Shown here piece by piece: positions 31,820-41,399 of a stretch of DNA of 64,000 bases. The stretch spans positions 1 through 64,000 of the forward strand of contig JAQJVL010002639.1 of the NCBI GenBank assembly GCA_035578905.1. Reading direction: 5' to 3'. This DNA is from Stictocephala bisonia. Taxonomy: Eukaryota > Arthropoda > Insecta > Hemiptera > Membracidae. Each line of letters begins with the position of its first letter. The first letter of the stretch is position 1. The translations under genes and the position numbers were made by a program. The notes beneath the pieces are model-generated. The model did no database searches, was not told where the DNA came from, and saw only the letters and a list, made by a program, of their open reading frames with translations.

Positions 31820-32919
31820 ATCCATCCATATCCGTTCCCGTTCCAGATTAGTCCTGGGTCGGGGTATCAGCCAGCCTCCGCCATCTACTTCTGTCTTCCC
31901 ACAGCTTCTCCTCGCAAATCGTGTTCCATTGTGCTCCTCTCCTTCCTATGTCCCCAATCACATCATCTTTCCATCTCACTCTCGGTCGTCCTCTTGGTCT
32001 TCTCCCAACAATGGCCAATTCTTCCATTCTCCTTGGCACTCTAGACGCATCCATCCTTTTCACGTGTCCAAGCCATTTGATCCTAGATCTTTCTATTCTC
32101 ACCCTTAAGCTTTCATTGACCAAACCTTCCCTTATCTCCTCATTCCGGATTCTGTCACGCCTACTTCTTCCTTTAATTGCCCTCAGGAAAGCCATCTCGC
32201 CCGCCTGTATTCTACTCCACTCTTTCTCTGTCATTTTCCACGTCTCTGCTGCATACGTGAGAGCGGGCCTATAATACGTTTTGTACATGACGGTTTTAGC
32301 AGTCCTTGGCACTTTCCTATCCCACAACAGGTGTTTAACACTTCGGTAAAAACGTGCCCCCTTCTCCAATCTAGCAGTAATCTCTCTATCAAGCCTGCCG
32401 TCACTCGTCATTACTGTCCCCAAGTAAGTGAAGTGGTTAACCAATTGCAATGGTTTCCCTTCAACGGTTATGTTTTGTCTTAGATTAGCATCTCTCCCCA
32501 CCACCATTACTTCGCTTTTCTCAGTGCTTATATATAACCCCCTCCTCTTCATCTGATCGTTCCAGCAATTCAACTGTCGTTGTATTTCCTCCTCATCTTC
32601 CCCCCAAATTACAATGTCATCTGCAAATATCATAACATTGACGTCACTTTTAACCAATAATTTCACCTTCCTCAAAATTATTTCCATCACAACGTTAAAC
32701 AGTGCCGGCGATAACACACTACCCTGTTTCAAACCTCTCCTTACATCAAACCATTCCGTCTCGCCCACTATTGTTCTCACTCTGCTCTTATTCACCCTAT
32801 ACAGCTCCTTTATCCACTCAATATATGTATTTCCTATCCCAATCTCTCTCAAGCTCTCCCACACCATTGTTCTTTTAACACTGTCATAAGCTTTCTTTAT
32901 ATCAATAAAAACCAGTACC
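31820..32919 (-). mobile_element. Young, 5'-truncated RTE-type LINE insertion
   Basis: The 1100-bp insertion has a perfect 13-bp target duplication and ends (minus strand) in GGATATGGATGGATGGAT, the short repeated tail typical of RTE elements. Its reading frame is open from the truncation point to the natural stop, which suggests recent arrival compared with the decayed LINEs around it. Confidence 0.88.
31848..32919 (-). CDS. RTE reverse transcriptase, C-terminal part, intact frame (truncated copy)
   Basis: The frame starts at the insertion border with VLVFIDIKKAYDSVKR (motif A, catalytic Asp). It continues with RGLKQGSVLSPALFNVVME (motif B) and MIFADDIVIWGE (catalytic Asp pair, near 32620). 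Next are thumb motifs FTYLGTVMTSDGRLDREI, AETWKMTEKEWSRIQAGE, SRRDRIRNEEI and SRIKWLGHVKRM. The last block is GRRPRGRPRVRWKDDV before the stop. No frameshift or stop is present over about 357 codons. The N-terminal endonuclease and RT fingers are missing, so it cannot move by itself. RTE assignment rests on the C-terminal RDRIRNEE...WLGHV signature and the GGAT tail. Confidence 0.85.
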
Positions 32920-32932
32920 TACATAAGGATCC
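32920..32932. repeat. Right 13-bp target duplication of the RTE copy
   Basis: Identical to 31807-31819. Confidence 0.9.
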
Positions 32933-33164
32933 TTATGTTAAAAAAACTAGAGTTTGATAATAACTAAGTTAAATATCAAACACAACAGGTTGGAAATTCT
33001 GATAAAGCATAGTGGGGATTTGTCACCAAGAATGTTTTTAGATTCTTCTTAAATTTTTTAATTTCTGGTTCCTTTTTAATATCAACAGGCAAAGCTGTAA
33101 AGAATTTACTTCCATTTGAGAGGGCTTTTTGTTAAAGAAAGCTAAATTGTGTTTAGATATATAT

Positions 33165-33830
33165 CTAATATCTAATATTGATATCATTTTTCCCCCTTGT
33201 GTTATAAGAATGTATATCTGATTTAAAAATTAAATCATTAGGGTTGTTCTTTATGTACAATATACAGTCAAATATGTATTGGTCATAAACTGTTAGGATT
33301 TCAAGTGAGGTAAAATGCTTTCTTACATGATCATCATGTTTAAGTTTTAACATTATCCTTATTGCTTGTTTTTGTAATAATAGTAATTTGTTCAAGTTAT
33401 AATTACATGTTCCCCCATACACACACAAACCATAAGCTAAGTGAGCATAAATTTGAGCGTAGTAAATAGATTTTAAAGTAGGGAGATTGCATAAAAATGA
33501 CATATGTTTAAGGGTATACAGTCCTGAGTGTATTTTTGTAAGTATTTTTTTATATGACCGTTCCAACTTAAATGTTGATCAATCTCTAGACCCAAAAAGT
33601 TTGTGTTAACTATATTACTAATATTTGTGTCACCTACATTAATGTTTGGGGAAAACATTTTTTGTTCTGTCTCCTTTGAAAAGAAATAAAATTTGTTTTG
33701 TCAATGTTTAAAAACAATGAATTATTTTGAAAAAATTCTTGAATTTTTGAAAGGTGCATTAGACTTGCAGATTCTATATCACTTTGATTAATCGTCAGCA
33801 TAGAGTACAATTTTACTTTTGGTATAAGAA
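33165..33830 (-). pseudogene. LINE D RT: YADD motif to C-terminal domain
   Basis: On the minus strand the YADD pair is readable near 33795-33815 (KIVLYADD) followed by stops. Then NTNFLGLEIDQHLSWNGHI (33473-33658) and, in another frame, AQIYAHLAYGLCVYGG and QKQAIRIMLKLKHDDHV are found (33165-33566). DIHSYNTRGKND matches the HPYNTR motif in LINE B. At least two frameshifts disrupt this part. Confidence 0.78.
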
Positions 33831-33840
33831 ATTTTCTCTA

Positions 33841-34131
33841 TTAATGATGGAAATCCCTGTAAATAACAAATAAACAAAAGAGGACCAAGGATGTAACCTT
33901 GAGGAGACCTTGCTTGATACTTAATTTGGTTGAATTGATTTTGACTAATTTTTGGTTTATTGTGGAAGAAATTTCTACGTATTGAAATCTATTATTGAGA
34001 TAAGATTTTAACCAGTTCAAGGCTGTACCGTGAATACCCAGTGATACCAGTTTTTGTAACAATATATCATGGGAAATAGTATCGAAGGCTTTAGAAAGGT
34101 CCATGAAAATACCAATTTGGTTTCTCGCCAC
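33841..34131 (-). pseudogene. LINE D RT: motifs A and B
   Basis: The frame starts GIFMDLSKAFDTISHDIL (motif A Asp, near 34100) and continues through NWLKSYLNNRFQYVEI. The motif B region SIKQGLLKVTSLVLFCL is scrambled by a small deletion or shift relative to GVPQGSILGPLLF. It continues the fingers domain at 34091-34951 after a frameshift. Confidence 0.78.
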
Positions 34132-35045
34132 TATCGATGGCCTCTATTAATGATTCAACAAAAGTAACTAAAGCTGTTACTGTAGATTTTCCTTTTCTAA
34201 AACCATTTTGTTCTTTATCAAAAAAGTTGTTCTCTTCTAAATATTTAGCTAATCTATTGTGCATGGTTTTTTCAAAAATTTTTGATATTGAAGGAAGTAG
34301 AGATATGGGACGATAATTATTTGGGTCTTTTTTACTTCCTTTTTTATGAACTGGTATGACTTTGGAAATTTTAAGTTCTTGAGGGAAGATTCCAAATATG
34401 AAAGAAGAATTTATTAGATGTACGAAGGGCTTAAGAAGTTGATTAATTGAGAATTTAATCAATTTAACAGGGATTTCATCATACCCACTTGACAATTTAT
34501 TTTTGAATGACCTAACAATGTTCAGAATTTCTATTTCGCTTACAGGATGGCAGTAGAAAAGTGAATGAGGATTTGATTCGAGTAGGTTGACGTTACAATG
34601 TGTACTATTGCATGTGTCAAGATTAACATAATTTTTTGATAAACATTGTGCTACATTATTAAATTTAGAATTAAAGGTATTACTTATGAGATGTGGATCA
34701 GAGATTTCCTTTCCATCCTCTATTAAGGTTATTGGTTCATTCCTGTTTTCCTTTCCATTAGATGTTTCATTATAAATGATATCCCAAGTTGTTCTACCAA
34801 TGTTCATTGAACTATCAATTTTACTATCATAGTAATTTTTTTTACACTCTAACAGTTTTAATTTAAACTGCCTATTCCTACTAATAACATCTTGATGTAG
34901 TTCTAAATCTTTAGAGGTCCAAGCTTTTTTGAATGATTCAATAATTTCCATTTTTTCATTTTTTATGTCATCAGTAATCCAGTGATTTTTATGTGTAGTT
35001 TTTTTTATTAATTTACAAGGAAAGACTAAATTGAAATAATAATTT
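34091..35045 (-). pseudogene. LINE D ORF2: linker and RT fingers
   Basis: From the truncation point, KNHWITDDIKNEKMEIIESF opens a frame of about 300 codons. It includes NIGRTTWDIIYNETSNGKEN, SDPHLISNTFNSKFNNV, SSGYDEIPVKLIK and KVIPVHKKGSKKDPNNYRPI (RT motifs 1-2), then EQNGFRKGKSTVTAL (motif 3). A shift near 34125 leads to the next part. The endonuclease is missing because of 5' truncation. Confidence 0.82.
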
Positions 35046-35103
35046 AAGATATTACAGAATACTGAATATTTTTGGTCTTACAGTGATGCTGTACTTTACT
35101 TAC

Positions 35104-35336
35104 AGAGATGTTGTATTTGCGATTAGCTTTAAGTTCTTGAAGAGTATGGCAGTATAGTTGCGGCCAAGGCACACATGGAGTCAGGCCCACGATGTGACTG
35201 GATTCCTCTGTGCCCAAGGAGTATGATATTGTAAAGGCTTTGAGAAGCCCATAAGCGGATTGTGGAGCTGCCCAACGCAACCCAAGCATGTTTCGTCCCT
35301 TCTTGTAGACTGTTAGGTTGCGTACTGCATCAGGCA
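35104..35336 (-). CDS. FN3 gene exon 5 (most of FN3-3)
   Basis: The acceptor TATTTCTAG leads into VPDAVRNLTVYKKGRNMLGL and RWAAPQSAYGLLKAFTISYS, the A-B-C-C' strands of FN3-3 with the core Trp. PCVPWPQLYCHTLQELKANR carries a Cys pair before the tyrosine-corner region KYNIS. The donor is ATCTCT|GTAAGT. Phase 1 before, 0 after. NLT and NIS are potential glycosylation sequons. Confidence 0.88.
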
Positions 35337-35479
35337 CTAGAAATAAATATGAAAGTCTAATAAGGGTATAACATTTTTGGAAACATCCAACTATTTTCTT
35401 CAATAAACAAATTGGTAATTTTAAACTTTTAAAATATATTAGGTATTGGGCATCTAGTTTTTGGAAAAATATTTTGCTA

Positions 35480-35830
35480 TTTCACGCTACTAGGGGCCAT
35501 TCTGTTAAGAGTCACTAACCCACTGATTACTGAATTAATTAAAAAAGATATTGAAAATGCAGAGTAAGTTAATTGTAAGCTAAAAATGAGCTGCACTGAT
35601 GCAATAACTGGTGCTGTCGTCTTAACAGTCAACATCACATTAGAACCCTCTAACCGCTATTCTGTCATGTCACCACACGGTTCTCTAATCACGAGCCTGA
35701 GACTCGTCAGGCCTAAGTTATCCATCATATCCACGGAAGGATGATTCTAAAGAAATTGCACCAACCACCTTTTTTTGCTTCGACTAGGATTGAAACCCAG
35801 GCCCCGCTATCTCCCTGGTTGCAGACTCCT
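35480..35830 (-). repeat. Possible tRNA-derived SINE-like repeat
   Basis: On the minus strand GGGTTTCAATCCTAGTCG resembles a B box (GGTTCRANNCC), preceded by GCAACCAGGGAGATAGCGGG. No clear A box was found and only one copy is seen in the window, so this remains tentative. Confidence 0.25.
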
Positions 35831-35990
35831 TATTTATTTATTTTTATTTATTCATAAGATGCCGATCGTCAAGATATGGGCGAATATGGATTTCGAATGA
35901 GTGTGATGAGTGTAGATGAGCGAATGTAGTCATTGTTACAAACTAAGGCCGACTATTCCTTAGAAAGTGTCATTAATTAATAGCCCAATG
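35830..35990 (+). repeat. Interspersed repeat, related to 25215-25350
   Basis: Partner copy of the repeat at 25215-25350 with the same order of conserved blocks. Confidence 0.55.
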
Positions 35991-35999
35991 ACAAATGAA

Positions 36000-36260
36000 C
36001 AGCCACTAGACCACCGATGCACTACGGGACATTGACCAAAACCGGTTCAAAACAGTAAGAGCTCTTAGCTGAAAATTGTATACTGTGATTGTTTAGTATA
36101 TGATTGTAGTTCTTCTTTTCGCCACTAGTGCTGCTCATAGCAGATATAGCTCTCTAGTAAACATGTTGTCTCTCAACAAGTTAAACTGATTTTTTTATTC
36201 ATTTATTCACTATTTAAACAATGCTAAACGTATGATGTGCCCATCTTTCTTCTCTAATGG
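36000..36260 (+). repeat. Interspersed repeat, copy 2 (copy 1 at 18900-19155)
   Basis: Direct-orientation relative of 18900-19155, ending in CTAATGGGTTTATA compared with CTAATGGGTTAAAA. Unknown family. Confidence 0.65.
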
Positions 36261-36529
36261 GTTTATATTGTTTATAGAAGCTTATGCCTCATGAAGCATA
36301 ACTTAAAAGGCTACAAATCATGTAACTAAACACCATAAATTACATTTCTTAGGAATCCCTCTCTTGCTCTGATGCTGAAGCTGATTTTAATTCATTTTTT
36401 GTCAAAATAAATTATTTAAATACATTTCCTGTCAATCAACAACATGTCAACAGTAAACTGCCTGCGTATGATTTTAAGTTCTTAGTGTAGTTAAAAGTAG
36501 TAAAGGGATTTTTTAAACTGGAGTTTATT

Positions 36530-36705
36530 ATGGCAGAAAAAACACATGAAGACTCTTACAGTGGAAATTAAACGTCGTAGAAAAAAATTCAAAGGGGAAG
36601 AAGATAGATATCGTCAAGGCATTTGAAATTACACCAACCACATTAGCCACAGTTCAATAAAATAAAGACAAGGTTGAAGAGAAAAGTGTTTGTCTAATGA
36701 GAGGA
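36530..36705 (+). pseudogene. pogo/Tigger-type transposase N-terminal (CENP-B-like HTH) remnant
   Basis: Across two frames one reads MAEKTHEDSYSGN-like starts, then KTLTVEIKRRRKKFKGE, then GKKIDIVKAFEITPTTLATV and KDKVEEK. This is the centromere-protein-B-type helix-turn-helix that begins pogo/Tigger transposases. The catalytic DDE domain does not follow. A pogo-like right terminus is found at 37303-37342, so this may be an internally deleted element. Confidence 0.6.
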
Positions 36706-36773
36706 TTGCGCATTGGATACTATAAAACTTGAGTCAGGTTCCAGCATTTTAGAAGTTTTCAGTCAAATCAGAA

Positions 36774-36906
36774 TACAAACAGCACTGTAAATAGTGTAGA
36801 GTAAAATACAAATAGCACTGTAAATAGTGTATAGTAAAATACAAACAGCACTGTAAATAGTGTAGAGTAAAATACAAACAGCACTGTAAATAGTGTAGAG
36901 TAAAAT
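36774..36906. repeat. 33-bp tandem repeat, four copies
   Basis: ACAAACAGCACTGTAAATAG followed by TGTAGAGTAAAAT is repeated four times with 1-2 substitutions per copy. Confidence 0.92.
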
Positions 36907-37302
36907 CTTGTGTCGGAAGTTATGAATATTGTATCATTTCAATGGAGTAAATTGTGTTTGTAAAATGCAGTATGCAATTTCTATTTAGGTCGCTCAAAAA
37001 AAACTGACACAGTACATTTTGCATTTGAAACTCCCGATGTTTACTTTTTATTTCCTTGTTCTGTAGGAAACTGTAACTTATTTTGTACTCAGCCTAAACT
37101 GTGTTATAACTTTGCATTTGGGTTTTGCAAAATCTGGCAACTGTAAGTACTAATAACTGGAAATAATTGCTAAATAAAGGTTGCTAAACTGAATGTTCTT
37201 TATGTAGGTTCCAGAAAACCCCAACTTAACTTATATTTGCTGAATTTAACCTTACGGTAGCAAACTTTCATTTTAAGTATATCCTGATACAACGAAATTT
37301 GC

Positions 37303-37342
37303 CTAAGGTCCCTTGACATTCGTTATATCAAGGTTCTACTGT
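37303..37342. repeat. Single pogo-like terminal inverted repeat
   Basis: The end GTTATATCAAGGTTCTACTG followed by TA reads, on the other strand, CAGTAGAACCTTGATATAAC, the kind of terminus used by pogo/Tigger elements. Its left partner was not found. From 37343 to about 37990 I see no gene. Confidence 0.5.
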
Positions 37343-38027
37343 ATCGACTAACTGTACGAGATTTCTTTGTAATGACTCAATTTATTTATCAAAGTGTTTG
37401 ATCTTTACTTTAATTTTATTTAAAACATAACTCTTTCTTGGTCACCAACGTGCTTTGATGCTAAAAAAAACAACTTTACCATAAAGTCTACTATTCTTTT
37501 TATTTTACTTAAATTATTTTTATAGCGTTACACAATACAGATTAAAACTTCTTCTAATGTATATGCAATATGTTTCTCAGAAAAAAACAATACACAATTT
37601 GAATTGTAAATAATTAACCCAATGAGTATAGACACTGATAAGAAATAAACAGAGGTCGCATTCAATAGTGCGCTAAATGTGTGCGGTGTTATTGTGTTGA
37701 GTAGTTATTTCTCCAGTTTGCCATATGATAACAGGACCAGCACCTTGTCAGTCCCTCCCTTTATCCCCCGAAAACCTTGAAGATAAACTTAATAATAATT
37801 TCTACATATATATTAAGATTTACTTAAGTTGAAATCTATTTATAATTGGCACTTAGGCATTCGCTGTGGCTATAAAAAAGCAACTGTTTTCTTTTTCTCT
37901 GTGGTATATACTGGGGTTTGGTTTATGAATTGCTAGTAAGTTTTGAAAATGTTCATAGGTAATTAAGTCTTGGATTGCATCCGTTTTTTTATACTTCCAA
38001 TTCACGTAGGATCAACATTTATATACT

Positions 38028-38429
38028 TTACCAGCTGATATTACTGTACACTATAGGTAACATTTCTGTAATAATTAAATCATAAAATTCACAAACAAGA
38101 TAGATTGGATTATTAAGAAAAAATTGCTTTATAGTTTTCTTGCATATGTCAAAAGGCAATTTTCTAATACCAAGTGGTAGCTTATTAAACATTTTTATAG
38201 CTACATTGGTGAAACTTTCTTGTGTCTTTGAATAATTGCAAAATTGTATCATTACATTGTTTTTCCCCCTTGTGTTATATTCATGACACATGCCATGTTC
38301 ATAGTATTTATTATAATTTTCTTTTATATATAACAAGCATTGAAATATAAATAATCCAGGAAGTGTCATCACTTGAATTTTCTTAAAACTATCCCTACAA
38401 TGGCCCCTGGGATGAAGACCACAGATCAA
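38028..38429 (-). pseudogene. LINE E RT C-terminal domain
   Basis: The frame reads MICGLHPRGHCRDSFKKIQV, LLYIKENYNKYYEHG and then HEYNTRGKNNVMIQF, the H-x-Y-N-T-R motif shared by the LINEs here. It ends at 38028. A frame change at about 38429 separates it from the thumb. Confidence 0.75.
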
Positions 38430-38935
38430 TCTAATAGCTTTTTTCTGTAATCGGAAAAGTTTGAGACTATAATTTTGACCGCCCCATAATAATGTACCAT
38501 AAGACAGATGACTATGTATATGTGCAAAATAAAAACTACCTTCAATACATCTAAACTAACACTAGACCTTAACCTCCTAAGCATAAAAATACCTCTATTC
38601 AAATTATTACTTATCTTATCTATATGACTAACCCAATTTAACTTAGAATCTATATTAAACCCAAGGAAATTTACAACTTCAATTTTTTCTTTTTGGATAC
38701 CCAGTGAAACTGTTATGTCTTGAATTTTGTCCACATTTAAACAGAGCAAGTTTGCATTGCACCAATCCTCAATATTAAGGGTGATACTTTCTACATCTTC
38801 TAATGGGTTTAATCTAGATTTTTTACTAACACAAACACCAAAATCATCTGCAAACAAGTAACCCTTAGCCTCTGGGCCAATAACACAAGGCAGATCATTT
38901 ATATATATAATAAACAATATAGGGCCCAAAATTTA
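38426..38935 (-). pseudogene. LINE E RT: motif B to thumb
   Basis: The segment continues from a GVPQG-like sequence (YGVPQG readable across a stop near 38935) with MGPILFIIYINDLPCVIG, then GYLFADDFGV (catalytic Asp pair, near 38855) and VVNFLGFNIDSKLNWVSHI. The terminal DYRKKLLD is shifted relative to the C-terminal domain. Confidence 0.78.
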
Positions 38936-39449
38936 CCCTTGTGGTACACCATATTGAACATGTAGATAACTTGACTCTGTATCGTTAAAAGCAACTTTCT
39001 GAAACCTATCTTGTAAATAAGATTTTATAAGTTTAATAGCACTGTTTTCTAGACCATAATGTTTCAATTTCTTTAAGAGCAAATCATGAGACACAGTACC
39101 TATCAAATGCCTTGGACAGATTGAATAATCTGGTATGAGTACTACTGTTTCTTGCTTCGATTGATTCTACAAAATCGGAATACAATGAAACAGCTGCTTT
39201 GACTGTTCCCATACCTAACCGATATCCAAACTGACAATCATTGAAAAGCTTATTACTTTCAAAATATGTAAGGAGCTGATTATTAAGTAATTTTTCATAT
39301 ACTTTAGAAATTACAGGGGCTAAAGAAATTGGCCTAAAACTATTACACTCAGATTTACTACCTTTCTTATGTATAGGGACAACTATAACTAACTTAAGAG
39401 AATCCGGAAATACATTCTGTAAGATACAGGAGTTGATAATATTAGTCAA
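38936..39449 (-). pseudogene. LINE E RT: fingers and motif A
   Basis: Directly after the Helitron-like insertion the frame reads NIINSCILQNVFPDSLK, VPIHKKGSKSECNSFRPI, NDCQFGYRLGMGTVKA and RLFNLSKAFDRYCVS. The catalytic Asp of F-x-D-L-S-K-A-F-D appears as Asn in NLSKAFD. A shift near 39100 disrupts the continuation. Confidence 0.78.
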
Positions 39450-39986
39450 CTAGCTGTACCCGCCCGCTTCGCCGGTCATAATATTGAGTTTTGATTGTAT
39501 CATTGAAATGTGCAGCAACCTTTCAGTTTACACAGTATCCAATTTACAACAGCTGATGTTTTGTGTAGTTTACTAATGTACTCAATTATTTTTAATTTTG
39601 AAAGTTTTGCCTACCACAATTTTATTCTATTTGTTTTTATTTAACAGCTGTTAATCAAATAAATAAATCAATTAATATAGCTTCACAAGAAATCAAAACA
39701 TAAAAATATAAACAGTATAATTTTGACATATTTAAAACCCACAGCTGATATTCTTTTTATATTTGACTTATTATACCTTCATGCATCCTGCTATTTGATT
39801 AACATTGAAACTTTAGAAGTCCAAGGGCGGAGCCCTGAGGGATTAAAGAAACGGGAATAGGACAGAAACCTTCCCTGGGGTATATAGAACAACTTCCCCA
39901 AGTTTCGTGGTGATCGGCTGGACGGTTTGGTAGCGCATAAAGGACAGACAGACAGACAGACATACATTGGATTTTATATATATAGA
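39450..39986 (-). mobile_element. Helitron-like non-autonomous element
   Basis: On the minus strand the element starts TCTATATATATAAAATCC and ends GGCGAAGCGGGCGGGTACAG followed by CTAG. A short GC-rich hairpin (GGCGAAGC region) precedes the CTAG end. It sits between A and T of the host without duplicating sequence, and removal restores the LINE E frame (SLVGI to LTNII). A (GACA)4 run lies inside near 39945-39962. 5'-TC, 3'-hairpin-CTRR and A^T insertion are the hallmarks of Helitrons. It has no Rep/helicase. Confidence 0.78.
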
Positions 39987-40625
39987 TATCCCTACCAATG
40001 ACTGTCTACCTAACTTAAGCATCAATGTGTTAAAGCCATTACATTTGCTGGTTACCATACACATCATATTTCTCACCACCTTATCCACTTCACATTCACT
40101 TACCAACCTAAAACTAAATGAACAAGATGGTTTTGGCATGGAATTTAAATAGTATAGTGAATTCTTATTGCTACCTTTAACTGATACTGCTGTTACTAAC
40201 TCAAATATTTTGTCAATGAAGAATGTATTGAACTGTTGTGGTGATGGGTTACTCTGGTAATTTATTTGCTTTCTTTTTCCATTACACTCCCTATTTATAA
40301 TTTCCCACATTGCTTTACTCTTGTTGTTTGAGAAATTGATTAGGTCGTCATTTTTCTTACGCCTAGTTTCCTTAACTAAAGATCTAAATTTCTTCTTGTA
40401 CTTATTATACAATTGTTTTGCTGACACTGTTTTGGTGCTAATAAAAATATCATATAGCCAGTCACGAAGTTCCTTTTGTTGTTTAAGCTCAGCACTCTGC
40501 ACTTTATTAGCTTTAGGCTTTGTTGTCTTAGGTTTTATTTCTACCAAGGGAAAATAAACCACCACCCTATGTGACTTACTCTTTGCCTTATGTGTAATGT
40601 TTCCTTCTATAGATTTATTTTTATA
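39987..40625 (-). pseudogene. LINE E ORF2 linker before RT
   Basis: From VVVYFPLVEIKPKTTKPKAN the frame runs through KQLYNKYKKKFRSLVKETRR, NNKSKAMWEIINRECNGK and SPQQFNTFFIDKIFE to KCNGFNTLMLKLGRQSLVG, where the Helitron-like element begins. These are typical of the non-catalytic stretch before RT in Jockey/CR1-type LINEs. The upstream endonuclease is missing. Confidence 0.75.
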
Positions 40626-40639
40626 TGTTTTTATTTAGT

Positions 40640-40795
40640 CATCATACATTTTGTGATTTTCTTGTAATTTATTGTCCATAGCTTTTAAGTACTAAAATAG
40701 TTTAGTTTTAAATTTGACGATGCTAATGCAGACTTTGTACTTTGTATAAATGCTTTGTTTCCTGGCAAATAAATGAATTTGAATTTGGTTAACAT
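40640..40795 (+). repeat. LINE 3' tail remnant (plus strand)
   Basis: An AT-rich sequence ends in CTTTGTTTCCTGGCAAATAA followed by ATGAATTTGAATTTGG. A polyadenylation-like signal and short terminal repeats suggest a 5'-truncated LINE whose coding part is absent. Confidence 0.45.
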
Positions 40796-40927
40796 TATAC
40801 TGCTAAACTAATACTAACCTGCATATTATGATGCAGAAGTGTTAAATCCTTCTTTAATGATTTGAAAGTGTCCCTCGTCATGTTCTGCATCAATACAAAT
40901 TTATCTCAACTGAGTATTATTAATGAG

Positions 40928-41004
40928 AAACTAGGCTACTCTTACCTCCGTCAATAATCCAATATTATATTGGATTATTGACGGAGGTAAGAGTAGCCTA
41001 GTTT
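40928..41004. repeat. Perfect palindrome (37-bp arms, 3-nt loop)
   Basis: The arm AAACTAGGCTACTCTTACCT, continuing through CCGTCAATAATCCAATA, is followed by TTA and then its exact reverse complement to 41004. It lies about 220 bp beyond the donor of FN3 exon 4 and is unrelated to other repeats seen in the window. Confidence 0.95.
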
Positions 41005-41227
41005 GTCAAAATAATAGTCCAGGGGCCATAAACATGAATATTATTAATGTTTCTTCCACAATATTCTAACAAACTTTAACATGTTCGTTTACCTTGTTTT
41101 ACATTCCTTCTCAGTCAAGGGTGGGTTTATAACTTGGAATGCCATAGAAAACATGAAATAAAAAATTGTGCTAATGTATCCTTTTAGAAAGAGTGTCTGT
41201 AATAAATATTATTGACTACATACATAC

Positions 41228-41396
41228 CTGTAGCTGAAGTGGAGGATTTTATTTCCAAGAATGCATCAGGATTCCATCCTGCAATGGTCACCACATACAC
41301 CCTCGCACGGTATTCTGTACTGGCTATCAGATGGTGGAATGTGGCATTAGTGGCTTTTGTGAATCCACTATCAAGAATCTTGGTGTTATCCAATTC
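41228..41396 (-). CDS. FN3 gene exon 4 (second half of FN3-2)
   Basis: The acceptor TTGTAACTAG leads into ELDNTKILDSGFTKATNATF and continues with HHLIASTEYRARVYVVTIAG, the E-F strands with the tyrosine-corner pattern, then WNPDAFLEIKSSTSAT as the last strand. The donor is GCTACAG|GTATGT. It joins exon 3 in phase 0 and exon 5 in phase 1. NAT is a potential glycosylation sequon. Confidence 0.86.
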
Positions 41397-41399
41397 CTA

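Larger units (their letters stand above)
31735..35045 (-). mobile_element. LINE 'D': 5'-truncated CR1-like element interrupted by an RTE insertion
   Basis: Read on the minus strand, the element starts in the ORF2 linker near 35045 and runs through RT to a 3' UTR ending in AATAAAGAATTTTTGTC plus TATTGTC repeats near 31735. An RTE copy (31820-32919) sits in the 3' UTR. It is a relative of LINE B: HWITDDIKNEK, SDPHLISNTFN and SSGYDEIPVKLIK are close to B's sequence. Its truncated 5' end lies only about 55 bp into the intron after FN3 exon 5. Confidence 0.82.
37990..40625 (-). mobile_element. LINE 'E': 5'-truncated Jockey/CR1-like element with nested Helitron-like insertion
   Basis: On the minus strand the element runs from a linker region near 40625 through RT to a C-terminal domain ending at 38028. 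A 537-bp Helitron-like element at 39450-39986 interrupts the frame and its removal restores it exactly. The linker resembles that of LINE A (N-N-K-x-K-x-M-W motif). Confidence 0.8.

Noticed and set aside
32614..32889. Plus-strand hydrophobic frames opposite the RTE copy
   Set aside because: Antisense shadows of the intact RTE reverse transcriptase.
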